From Sinomicrobium sp. (GTDB lineage: Bacteria; Bacteroidota; Bacteroidia; Flavobacteriales; Flavobacteriaceae), in the NCBI GenBank assembly GCA_029266035.1, contig JAJUFH010000006.1:1-64000 (forward strand): DNA of 64,000 nucleotides, read 5' to 3'. A program made the translations under genes and the position numbers. Shown one piece after another: positions 17,272 through 26,121 of the stretch (positions within the stretch are counted from its first letter, which is position 1; each line of letters begins with the position of its first letter). The notes beneath the pieces are model-generated. The model saw nothing but the letters and a program-made list of their open reading frames with translations, made no database searches and had not been told where the DNA came from.

Positions 17272-19970
17272 GGCATCTTTTTTCTCCGGCGGTACAAGCC
17301 AAAGCCCAATCCGGTTACAACGAGCAAAGCTACGCCCATATACCACTCGTTAAGCCTGCTTTTCACTACAGGAGCAGTGTTACCGGAAATTACAAATCCC
17401 GACCAGTAGTACGGATGGGAAAGTGCATTTTCTCTGTTTTCCGCGATAAAGTCTAATTTCGCTTTTCGCAAGGCGACGTCTTTTTTGTCCCCCTCGGAAA
17501 GATAACTGTAAAACTGATCCATAATTTTTGCAGAAGAGGCATCGTCAATTTTCCACAGCGAACTAGCTATAGCCGAGGCACCACTAAAATAAAAGCCCTG
17601 TGCCAAGCTCATAAAACCCTGACCACGTCGCAAATCGCCTATACCGCTTTCACAGGCACTAAGGGTAACTAAGCTGCTGTTCAAACTCAAATTGTACAAA
17701 TCACTGACGTACAACAAATGTTCATCCGCTCCATCGGGACGAAAGGCCAGATAGGAGAATTCGGGCAGACTATCGTTCAACACGGCATGGGTAGCAAAGT
17801 GCAGCAGACCGTAATCGCTACCTTGAGATACAAAATTGCACAGGGTAGCACGCTTGCCAACCAAAGCTTCCCCTTCAAAATAACGCAACACCGAGGCTAC
17901 CTCTTTCTCATTGCTCGGCAGCGGTAGCAGTCCGCCTGATTCAGAACCCTTAAATTGAGGAGCCACTCCTAAAACCCGTTGATTGCTGCTATTTTTTTCG
18001 GACAATTGCATCAGCAAGGTCGCTGAATTAACGTAGCTCACCACTCGGTCTTCGATAAGGTAGCGAACTCCCTTGCTCACAGTGTTCAACTGGTCGAACG
18101 GAATGTAGTTGAGCAAACCGTCGGGGGCTATAATCAACTTGTCTTTGTCGGGAAAAGCTTGGAGCAGTTCATCCAAAACACTGCGGTACAACTCAAACGA
18201 CTGCTGCGCCAATTTGTCTGTGTCAGATTTCGGATTGCTGATCGCCTGGTAGTAGCTCGTGATAAACCCGTTCAGATTCGGACTGACCGGGATTTTATGA
18301 AACACAGTTTTTTGACGGGAAACACCTATGCAGTATACAGCCTTCTCCCCGAAGAAATAAGACAGTAAAACCGCATTGGGATCCAGAGCTGATTGAAGCG
18401 TATTCGTCGCAACTACCTCAGCGTTGTACTTCAGGTTGAAGTAAGACGGATAGTCGGTCTCGATGGTTTTGACCAGGTCTCGGTGGCGATTTTTTAACAC
18501 AAACAACTGATCTCTTTGGACATCGTCGATTTGCTTGGCTGTATTTACATTTTTTTCTATCCTTCCTATTTCTGCCTTCAGTTCTTTTTCCTCTCGCAAC
18601 AAGGCTTCCGGCACATCGCCAAAACGCGTCGCCTTAGCCCCTAATAGGGCTTCGAGCAGCAATACATTTTTGCTTTTTTCAGCGTAATAAAAAGCGCGAT
18701 TCAACCAGCTGTTATCGCGAGTGGCATTGTAACGGTAATAGGCCGCCTCTATACCGGCCTCAAACAACGGAAAAGCATTGTCTATCAGGGCGAGTTTGTC
18801 GGCTCCACTCCTAAAAGAAGGCTTTAAACGATCTAATACCGCTACAGCAGTATCTACCGTTGCTATCGCCCGGCTGTAGCGTTCAGGAAGTTCAGATCGA
18901 TTGAGCATTCGGGCTTTGTCTTTCAGCACGTTTAGCATAAGAAACCTATTGAACGAAACCCTATCTTCCGATCCGCCCAACAATTCAAGAGCCCTGTTGT
19001 AATGAAACAGTGCAGTGGTAAAATCGCGATTGGCGTCGTATAGCAATCCTATTTTGTGGTCGAATTCGGCTATTTCAGGATGTGGCCTGCCCTCCCACTT
19101 TTTCTTTGTCAGCGACAAAGCTTTGTCGTATTCCTGCAGCGCCAAGTTATCTCGGTGCTCTGCGTGATAAATAGACGCTTTTACATCGTGGTACTGGTTT
19201 CTAAACGGGTGTTCCGGATTTGAGTTCGATTCCAAAATACGCAGGTAATATCGCGCACTATCGGGTTGATTTAGGGCGAGGTGATTGCTTGCCAGAGATC
19301 GGGCAATAGTAATAATAGTGTTTTGATTACCACCATTACTGAGGTTAAAATCTAATACACGGTCGAAATATCGGGTCGATTTTTCCAACTGCCCTGTCTG
19401 CTTGTACAAATCGGCCAGCAATCTGTAATCGCTGAAGAGCGCATCTCGGTCGTCGGGCTTTTTGGCCGAGATAAACCGAATATCCCGATTGTAAAACTGT
19501 GCTGCCACATCATACTTTCCTTCCTCGCTATTCATTTTAGCCAAATAGCGATAAGCTCCAGACAACAAATCAATCTCTTCAGGCTTCATAGGTGAATTTA
19601 CTTGCACCTCAAGGGAGGTGATTATTTCCTTAAAGGCCCGCTGCGCCTGCAGATAATCGTGAATTTCAAAATAGTAGACCCCTTGATCGTAGCAGAAAGA
19701 ATGGGCGTATACATCATAGTAGGGAAGAGGTCGTAAATAAGCGTCATGCTTTTTAAACACCACACTGAGCGAGTCTATGCTCTCCTTCATCAGGCCGAGG
19801 CTATAGTGATAACCGGCTAGCCGATTAATACTTATATAAGCTACAACCACATTCTCCCACTCCTCCTTTTCAGTATAGAAATGCTTGAGTCGATTAAAAT
19901 AGTAATAAGCCGAATCCCGATCGGTATAAAAATGAGTATAAGCCTTTTGAACCAGTTCATCTACAACCAA
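17268..19970 (-). CDS. TPR + CHAT-domain protein (caspase-like peptidase fold) with C-terminal TM helix
   Basis: 900 aa; LLHFATHA and VTLSACESGIGDLRRGQGFMSLAQGFYFSGASAIASSLWKIDD CHAT signature; TM YMGVALLVVTGLGFGLY; native signal peptide lies in another frame just upstream (20043-19987). Confidence 0.9.
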   Translation of the reverse strand: MVVDELVQKAYTHFYTDRDSAYYYFNRLKHFYTEKEEWENVVVAYISINRLAGYHYSLGLMKESIDSLSVVFKKHDAYLRPLPYYDVYAHSFCYDQGVYYFEIHDYLQAQRAFKEIITSLEVQVNSPMKPEEIDLLSGAYRYLAKMNSEEGKYDVAAQFYNRDIRFISAKKPDDRDALFSDYRLLADLYKQTGQLEKSTRYFDRVLDFNLSNGGNQNTIITIARSLASNHLALNQPDSARYYLRILESNSNPEHPFRNQYHDVKASIYHAEHRDNLALQEYDKALSLTKKKWEGRPHPEIAEFDHKIGLLYDANRDFTTALFHYNRALELLGGSEDRVSFNRFLMLNVLKDKARMLNRSELPERYSRAIATVDTAVAVLDRLKPSFRSGADKLALIDNAFPLFEAGIEAAYYRYNATRDNSWLNRAFYYAEKSKNVLLLEALLGAKATRFGDVPEALLREEKELKAEIGRIEKNVNTAKQIDDVQRDQLFVLKNRHRDLVKTIETDYPSYFNLKYNAEVVATNTLQSALDPNAVLLSYFFGEKAVYCIGVSRQKTVFHKIPVSPNLNGFITSYYQAISNPKSDTDKLAQQSFELYRSVLDELLQAFPDKDKLIIAPDGLLNYIPFDQLNTVSKGVRYLIEDRVVSYVNSATLLMQLSEKNSSNQRVLGVAPQFKGSESGGLLPLPSNEKEVASVLRYFEGEALVGKRATLCNFVSQGSDYGLLHFATHAVLNDSLPEFSYLAFRPDGADEHLLYVSDLYNLSLNSSLVTLSACESGIGDLRRGQGFMSLAQGFYFSGASAIASSLWKIDDASSAKIMDQFYSYLSEGDKKDVALRKAKLDFIAENRENALSHPYYWSGFVISGNTAPVVKSRLNEWYMGVALLVVTGLGFGLYRRRKKMP

Positions 19971-20059
19971 CGAGTCTCTATCACCCCTGAGCTCTTACCG
20001 TTATTAGCGACCATAAAATGCAAAAGAAAATAATTTTTCTCATACACAAAAGGAGGTTC

Positions 20060-20698
20060 TCAGTGGCTGATATTCCCCTGAGTTTGATAGTTAGTTACCT
20101 TATTTTGAGTGTCAATACGCGTAATATCAAGAGTAATAGGCCCAGTGTACTCTTTGTCGAGCTCAATCTTTTGATATTGCAATTCGTTTACTCCGGGCAA
20201 AGGACTGAGCTCTTCTTTGTCCGTTATGGCTAAGAGCTGCCCATCTTCGTCGTAAATCTTGACCTCTAGACTTCGTAACTTATCAGAGAACACTATATAC
20301 TTTAAGTTGGGTGTGAAACAAGATCCTGTTTCCTTACAAGGATTGGGCGGACGAGGAATAGGAAATACGCGTATGATAATCCCGGCCAAATCGGCAATGC
20401 CTTCCAATTCTGCATTCATTGCGGACTGTTGTTCCAAAGCAGCTTCTAAATCCTCCTCTACTTGGGCATTTCCTTGATTGTTGTCTATGATATCCTGCAG
20501 TGCATTGATCTCTTTCTCAACATCGATCAACGCTTCAGTCAGGTACTGCTTGTATATATCACCTTCGTAGGCGTAGTTTTCTGTCGTCAGCAAATCGGAT
20601 CCCTTATTATTCTTGTCGTCGTCTGAACAAGACAGCGTAAACAAGGCACAGCATAGCACTGCAAACAGATAAAACGATGGTTGGTTTTTCGTATACAT
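20060..20698 (-). CDS. Putative lipoprotein with coiled-coil segment
   Basis: 212 aa; lipobox LFTLSCSDDD; coiled-coil NALQDIIDNNQGNAQVEEDLEAALEQQSAM. Confidence 0.7.
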   Translation of the reverse strand: MYTKNQPSFYLFAVLCCALFTLSCSDDDKNNKGSDLLTTENYAYEGDIYKQYLTEALIDVEKEINALQDIIDNNQGNAQVEEDLEAALEQQSAMNAELEGIADLAGIIIRVFPIPRPPNPCKETGSCFTPNLKYIVFSDKLRSLEVKIYDEDGQLLAITDKEELSPLPGVNELQYQKIELDKEYTGPITLDITRIDTQNKVTNYQTQGNISH

Positions 20699-20820
20699 AA
20701 GGTGTAAAGTATAATGTTAAATATATCAAAAATAATTAAAATCTGCAATTTAAAGCACTTCTAATCGATTTACCCGACTCACTATCTCCTCAAAGTGTTT
20801 CGCTTTCCGGGTGAAATCAG

Positions 20821-21678
20821 CTAAAATCCGCTAAAGTTATACTCGCTAGACTTTATGCTCTTGACCTCCTTTCTAATGTCTTTGCAAACCATCTGCATTT
20901 TTTCTCCATCTTTTTTAGAGACAAATTCCAGCTCCATCACCCAAGCATCTTTACCGTTGGGAATAGCAGACATCGGTACATTGGGCATATCCGACATCCC
21001 CGAAAAACTGAGGGGTAGAGCGTTGGTAACCCACAGGGTGGCAACTCCCTCCTCCACTTCCATTTTATAACCCGAACAACTATACCCGAGTATGTTCTTT
21101 TTCCCTAGGGCGTTAATTTTCACCTTGTTTTCAGAGGCATTATTATTAACCTCATTGCGGCTGTACTGCATACTCATCCCTCTTTTGTCTCCGTCCTCAT
21201 CCATATACATCACCATCGTCTGGTTTCTCAAATCCAGTACACTGATTGCGTTTCTCGATACATCTGTTGGCGATTGTATGGCAAAGTATGAAGCCTTGGG
21301 TTGCAGCCAATACACTATTTCTTGCTTTTCTCCCGAACTGCTGATATCCATAGTAGCCTTGTAGCTAAAGTGAAACTCAGCCGGAACGTCAACCGCTCCA
21401 CCCATAGCATTCTGACTTACTCCTGCTTGAGAGGTCTGATTCACTTCGCTTTGCGCATTTTTTGAGGCCTTGCGATTGCGCTTCTCCTTTTTGTTATCCC
21501 CCTCAAAAATGACATCCAAACCGTCTTCTGTTTCTTCTGTGGCTTCTCTTTCTACCCGATTAGAAACGGTTTTCTCTACAGCTCTCTCTACGCTTTTCCC
21601 TAGTTTTTTTAAAAATTGACCCTGGGTAGTATTGCATACTACCAAGAGCATAACGATTGTTAATGTCAGTGTTTTCAT
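20821..21678 (-). CDS. DUF4412-like secreted protein
   Basis: 285 aa; signal peptide; YSCSGYKMEVEEGVATLWVT and VMELEFVSKKDGEKMQMVCKDI. Confidence 0.65.
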   Translation of the reverse strand: MKTLTLTIVMLLVVCNTTQGQFLKKLGKSVERAVEKTVSNRVEREATEETEDGLDVIFEGDNKKEKRNRKASKNAQSEVNQTSQAGVSQNAMGGAVDVPAEFHFSYKATMDISSSGEKQEIVYWLQPKASYFAIQSPTDVSRNAISVLDLRNQTMVMYMDEDGDKRGMSMQYSRNEVNNNASENKVKINALGKKNILGYSCSGYKMEVEEGVATLWVTNALPLSFSGMSDMPNVPMSAIPNGKDAWVMELEFVSKKDGEKMQMVCKDIRKEVKSIKSSEYNFSGF

Positions 21679-21746
21679 AATGTAATCATTTTTTGAGTTT
21701 AAACTTTTATATCTAAGGTCTACTACAGATTGGGGGGTTACTTATT

Positions 21747-22142
21747 TTATTCGATACTCGAATGGCGAACTTTCCTATTCCAACCGATGAAAAACAACAG
21801 TACAACTAATAAAATGCTACCAGCGACAAACAGCCAGGTTTTAGAAAAACCGAATGGTGTATTATAATCTGTTGCGTCTATTTCACCCTTTTCTGTCTGA
21901 TCGACGATAACCACAGAACTGGTAAGGCTATCCTGATCGGTGATGTCAATCCAACTCCAGTCTTTAGTCTGATATATATGCCCTTCTCCCCACTCGGATT
22001 CTATTTCCGGCAGCGGAATCCTAATTAGCTCTATATCGTCTTCGGGCTCTGTAACACTGGGCAGTTTCAACTGTTGGGCTACAGTAATACTCCAAAATAC
22101 CGAGATTAACAGGAGAAGATGCATAATAAGTATTCTTTTCAT
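21747..22142 (-). CDS. Hypothetical protein with signal peptide and C-terminal TM helix
   Basis: 131 aa; TM TWLFVAGSILLVVLLFFIGW. Confidence 0.55.
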   Translation of the reverse strand: MKRILIMHLLLLISVFWSITVAQQLKLPSVTEPEDDIELIRIPLPEIESEWGEGHIYQTKDWSWIDITDQDSLTSSVVIVDQTEKGEIDATDYNTPFGFSKTWLFVAGSILLVVLLFFIGWNRKVRHSSIE

Positions 22143-22411
22143 CGCGTATAGATTTAACAGCTATAAATAAGTTCAGTTACTTCCGTACTTTTATCGGATG
22201 GTTTCCATTTTATGTTCTTTTCTAAAAAAGGTTAACACAAATAGGCTTATAATTTAACCAGATATTCAAACAACTTAAATTCACGGCTCTATACTATTCG
22301 ATTATCACTATGCGATACTGTTAAAACCAATATTTCACCCTCCTTAATTTATATACCAACAACAGATTGCGCTATGGCACAGATATTGATATTTATCCAA
22401 AAATTTTTATC

Positions 22412-22909
22412 ATGAAAAAAAATGCATACAAACAAGCCGGTTTATCCCTGATTGCATTGCTGCTCTTTACGGGAGCTATGGCACAATCGACACTTACCAA
22501 AACCGACCTCTCCATCTATCCCAAAACTGAAAAGGGTTTTAAGCAGATGGTAATAGAGGTGCCTCATTCGGATAGTGACGCCGAAAAGAAAATTGAGTTT
22601 ACGGTAGGAAAATGGATGGAAGTAGGCAGCTGTAATCATCACGGACTTCAGGGAACCTTAGAAGAAAAAAACCTCGAAGGATGGGGGTACAACTACTATG
22701 TTTTTACGACCAACGGCAACGTAATCTCTACCCGTATGGCCTGCCCCGACAACAAGACCGTACATAAATTTGTGTCTGCCCAACCGGAAATGGTGAGGTA
22801 CAACGGAAAACTTCCGATCGTTATCTACGTTCCCGAAGACTGCGATGTTCAGTTTAGAATTTACAAGGCAGAAAAGGAGGTCTATCAAGCCAGCGAACTA
22901 AAACAATAG
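22412..22909 (+). CDS. eco: Ecotin (serine protease inhibitor)
   Basis: Signal peptide, then LEGWGYNYYVFTTNGNVISTRMACPDNKTVHKFVSAQPEMVRYNGKLPIVIYVPEDCDVQFRIYKAE, ecotin signature; start set at MKKNAYK rather than the ORF-track start 22367. Confidence 0.93.
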   Translation: MKKNAYKQAGLSLIALLLFTGAMAQSTLTKTDLSIYPKTEKGFKQMVIEVPHSDSDAEKKIEFTVGKWMEVGSCNHHGLQGTLEEKNLEGWGYNYYVFTTNGNVISTRMACPDNKTVHKFVSAQPEMVRYNGKLPIVIYVPEDCDVQFRIYKAEKEVYQASELKQ

Positions 22910-22987
22910 ACGACGAACTGTTCAGCAAATAGTTGTTTGTGAATTTGCAAAACCCTCAAACACAGAAAAAATGCTTAAATTTGAACT

Positions 22988-23275
22988 ATGCTAAGTCAAG
23001 AACAGATAGATATTATCATCAATACCATGAAGCCTTTTAACCCGACAAAAATCGGGATATTTGGCTCTGTAGCCAGAAATGAGGAACAGGGCAGCAGTGA
23101 TATAGATATATTGTATCATTTCAAGGATACTATTGGTTTGTTTAAGTTGATCCGCCTACAGCATGAATTACAGGATAAACTGCATAAAAAAGTAGACCTA
23201 GTATCTGAAAAATATGTCCACCCCAAGATTAAACCTTATATTTTGAATGACTTAAAAATCATTTATGGAGGTTGA
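22988..23275 (+). CDS. MntA-type minimal nucleotidyltransferase (antitoxin)
   Basis: 95 aa; GIFGSVARNEEQGSSDIDILYHF. Confidence 0.88.
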   Translation: MLSQEQIDIIINTMKPFNPTKIGIFGSVARNEEQGSSDIDILYHFKDTIGLFKLIRLQHELQDKLHKKVDLVSEKYVHPKIKPYILNDLKIIYGG

Positions 23276-23643
23276 CAAAAATTTGTTTAGGCTAGAGCAT
23301 ATCGAAGATGGGCATTAGAAAAATTGAAGAATTGGTCGATTTACTCAATACCTATGACAACTTTGAGAAAAAGTGGGTGGAGCAGTATGCCATAATTAGA
23401 AATTTTGAGATTATAGGTGAAGCTTCCAGTCATATCTCAGATGATTTAAAATCACAGTATCCCGAAATATTCTGGAATGAAATGAAAGGGATGCGGGATT
23501 TTATGATCCATGAATATTTCGGGCTTCAGCTGGACACTATTTGGGACACTGCCGTAAATGACATTCCTGTACTAAAGCAGCAAATTCAAAGCATTGTACA
23601 TTGTACAAGATTTAAAAAAGAGTTAGCCTATCTATTTTCTTAA
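23265..23643 (+). pseudogene. HepT/DUF86-type HEPN toxin gene with apparent +1 frameshift near 23310 (intact ORF only from 23308)
   Basis: Frame 1: MEVDKNLFRLEHIEDG then stop; removing one G from ggg at 23310-23312 gives RLEHIEDGIRKIEELVDLL; HEPN motif RDFMIHEYFG intact. Confidence 0.75.
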
Positions 23644-25997
23644 AGCTTTACAGTCTCTACTGTCTGGACTTCTCCGTTTAGCTTTACAGCAAGCTGTTCC
23701 GAAACATCCGAATAAATCCTGTATCGGGTTACTTTCCCCTGCTTCCACTCTAAATCTACCGTATATCCCCCTTGAGCCTTAAGCCCCTTGAAACTACCTG
23801 ATTCCGCCCATTGTGCAGGCAGTGCAGGCAGGAGTTCTATAAGTCCGGCATGGCTTTGTAACAGCATCTCGCCTATGGCAGTTGTAGCACCAAAGTTGCC
23901 GTCTATTTGGAAAGGCGGTCCGGCCGACAGCAAATTGGGATATACTCCTCCGCCATCTCCGTAGTTGACACCCATATCTTTGGTGGGCCTAAGTAGATTG
24001 GCCAACAACTTATAGGCTCGATTGCCGTCTTTTAAACGCGTCCAGAACAGCATCTTGTAGGCAATGGCCCAACTCGGACCATCGTCACCGCGCATTTCCA
24101 GTGTTTTTTTGGCGGCTTCAGCCAAGTCGGGGGTAGCTTCCGGCGTGATTAGATTGCCCGGATACAGTGCGTATAGGTGTGAGATATGCCTGTGGTGCAC
24201 ATCCACCTCTTTATACGGCCGCAACCATTCCATAATTCGTCCGTCCTCCCCGATTACAGCAACCGGCGGGATATCGTTCACCTTTGCTTTTAATTCGGCA
24301 TCGAAATCAGCATCTCCGCCGATTACTTCCGAAGCCGTGAGTAGATTTGTAAAAAGTTCCCTGACAATCTGATTGTCTATAGTAGGCCCCATGCAAACAT
24401 TGGTACGTGAACCGTCGGGCAGGTAAAACGTATTCTCGGGAGAAACCGAAGGAGCCGTTACCCACCAGCCTGTTACGGGATCTTCTATCAGCATATCCAA
24501 ATAGAATTGTGCTACCCCTTTGAGTATGGGATATATTTCCCGAAGATATTTCTCGTCTTTGGTATACAGATAGTGCTGCCATAAGTTGTTGCACAGCCAG
24601 CCTGATCCAGCATTAGATATCCCCCAAGAAGCCTCCTCTCCCGGAGAGGTATAGCCCCAGATATTGGTAATCACATGGGCTACCCAACCGTCGGAATTGT
24701 AATAGGCTTTGGCCGTTTTTTCGCCGGGTTCTACCATTCCAGCTACAAGATCCTTCAATGGCAGGTTGAGTTCTGAGAGATTTGCGGTTTCGAGGGGCCA
24801 GTGATTCATTTGAACATTGACATCCAAATGATAATCTCCATTCCACGGCGTCTGTACCTCCTTGGCCCAAAGCCCTTGTAAGTTTGGAGGTAGCAGTCCG
24901 GGACGCGTACTACAGATACTGAGATAACGACCGTACTGATAGAAAAGTGCGGCCAGTCCGTCATCTTTATCTCCCTCTTTCAAAAAGAGATCCAAACGGC
25001 AGTCTGTAGGAAGCTCGTCGCGTGAGGTGGACCCTAACTTTATATCTACTCGGTCAAAATAGCTTGAAAAACGAGCTATATGATTGCTCTTTTGTAGGGT
25101 ATACGACTTTTTACTCGCGGCTTCCAACTCCTTGTCTACTGCGACTTCATAGGCGTTTTGCTTGTAGTCGGTAGCTGCCGATATAAAGAGGATCACCTGA
25201 TCGGCATTTTTAATGTGTAATGCCTTATCTTCAACCTCAAGACTTCCCCCTTGTAATACAGGCTGCAATTTTACCATATAACGCATTCCGTCCCCATCTA
25301 TACCGTTGTTCAACTGCCCTTTCATCACTAGGATGCTGTCTTTTAAAAAGGTCTCGAAGCGCTCCTCCCTGTCCATACTGATTTTCAAACTGATCTTTCC
25401 GGTCCTGTTGGCAGTCAGTTTTACTACTGCAAGATCGTCGTCAAAACTGGTGAAGTACTCACGGCTATACGTCGTTCCGTTCTTGCGGAAGCTACTGTAA
25501 GCGACAGCTGTATTGAGGTCTAGCTTCCTGATATAATCGGAAATACCTGCTTCTCCACCCGCTTCATAACTAAAATCCAGATAGAGATTTCCCATCGTTT
25601 GATAGCATCCGAAAGGCACATTGGCACCATTTCCATGACCCGAACCCTCTCCTCTGGCTACAAAATGGGTATTGATAATTGCCTCTGCCTCCTTGTTTTT
25701 GCCTTCTTTCAACAGCTCTCTGATCTGCGGTAAATAAGTGTGTGCATCAGGACGGTCGGCATCCTGCGGTGCGCCCGACCACAAGGTGATATCGTTGAGT
25801 ACAATGGTCTCTTTTTCCACTCCGCTATCGGGCGTCATACCCAGGCGACCGTTGCCAAGCGGAAGGCTTTCTTCCCAAATTCCGGCCGGCTCGGCATACC
25901 AAAGCACATTGTCGTTTTCCTGTGATACCGCATTCGCTCCGAAAGCGACACTACACAGGATAGAGATCAAAAACTGTCTTTTAGCAAAAAGTGACAT
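23640..25997 (-). CDS. Glycoside hydrolase family 95 (alpha-L-fucosidase/alpha-L-galactosidase type)
   Basis: 785 aa; WYAEPAGIWEESLPLGNGRLGMTPDSGVEKETIVLNDITLWSGAP; PWNGDYHLDVNVQMNHWP. Confidence 0.92.
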   Translation of the reverse strand: MSLFAKRQFLISILCSVAFGANAVSQENDNVLWYAEPAGIWEESLPLGNGRLGMTPDSGVEKETIVLNDITLWSGAPQDADRPDAHTYLPQIRELLKEGKNKEAEAIINTHFVARGEGSGHGNGANVPFGCYQTMGNLYLDFSYEAGGEAGISDYIRKLDLNTAVAYSSFRKNGTTYSREYFTSFDDDLAVVKLTANRTGKISLKISMDREERFETFLKDSILVMKGQLNNGIDGDGMRYMVKLQPVLQGGSLEVEDKALHIKNADQVILFISAATDYKQNAYEVAVDKELEAASKKSYTLQKSNHIARFSSYFDRVDIKLGSTSRDELPTDCRLDLFLKEGDKDDGLAALFYQYGRYLSICSTRPGLLPPNLQGLWAKEVQTPWNGDYHLDVNVQMNHWPLETANLSELNLPLKDLVAGMVEPGEKTAKAYYNSDGWVAHVITNIWGYTSPGEEASWGISNAGSGWLCNNLWQHYLYTKDEKYLREIYPILKGVAQFYLDMLIEDPVTGWWVTAPSVSPENTFYLPDGSRTNVCMGPTIDNQIVRELFTNLLTASEVIGGDADFDAELKAKVNDIPPVAVIGEDGRIMEWLRPYKEVDVHHRHISHLYALYPGNLITPEATPDLAEAAKKTLEMRGDDGPSWAIAYKMLFWTRLKDGNRAYKLLANLLRPTKDMGVNYGDGGGVYPNLLSAGPPFQIDGNFGATTAIGEMLLQSHAGLIELLPALPAQWAESGSFKGLKAQGGYTVDLEWKQGKVTRYRIYSDVSEQLAVKLNGEVQTVETVKL

Positions 25998-26121
25998 AAC
26001 TGTTCTTATTACAGATTAAAACTACACCAGATATAAAACAGTAAATCTCCGTCGCAATAGCCTAAGTACACATATTACGCGGAGATTTACAAAATATTCT
26101 CAAAATACCTCTACAGCCTTC

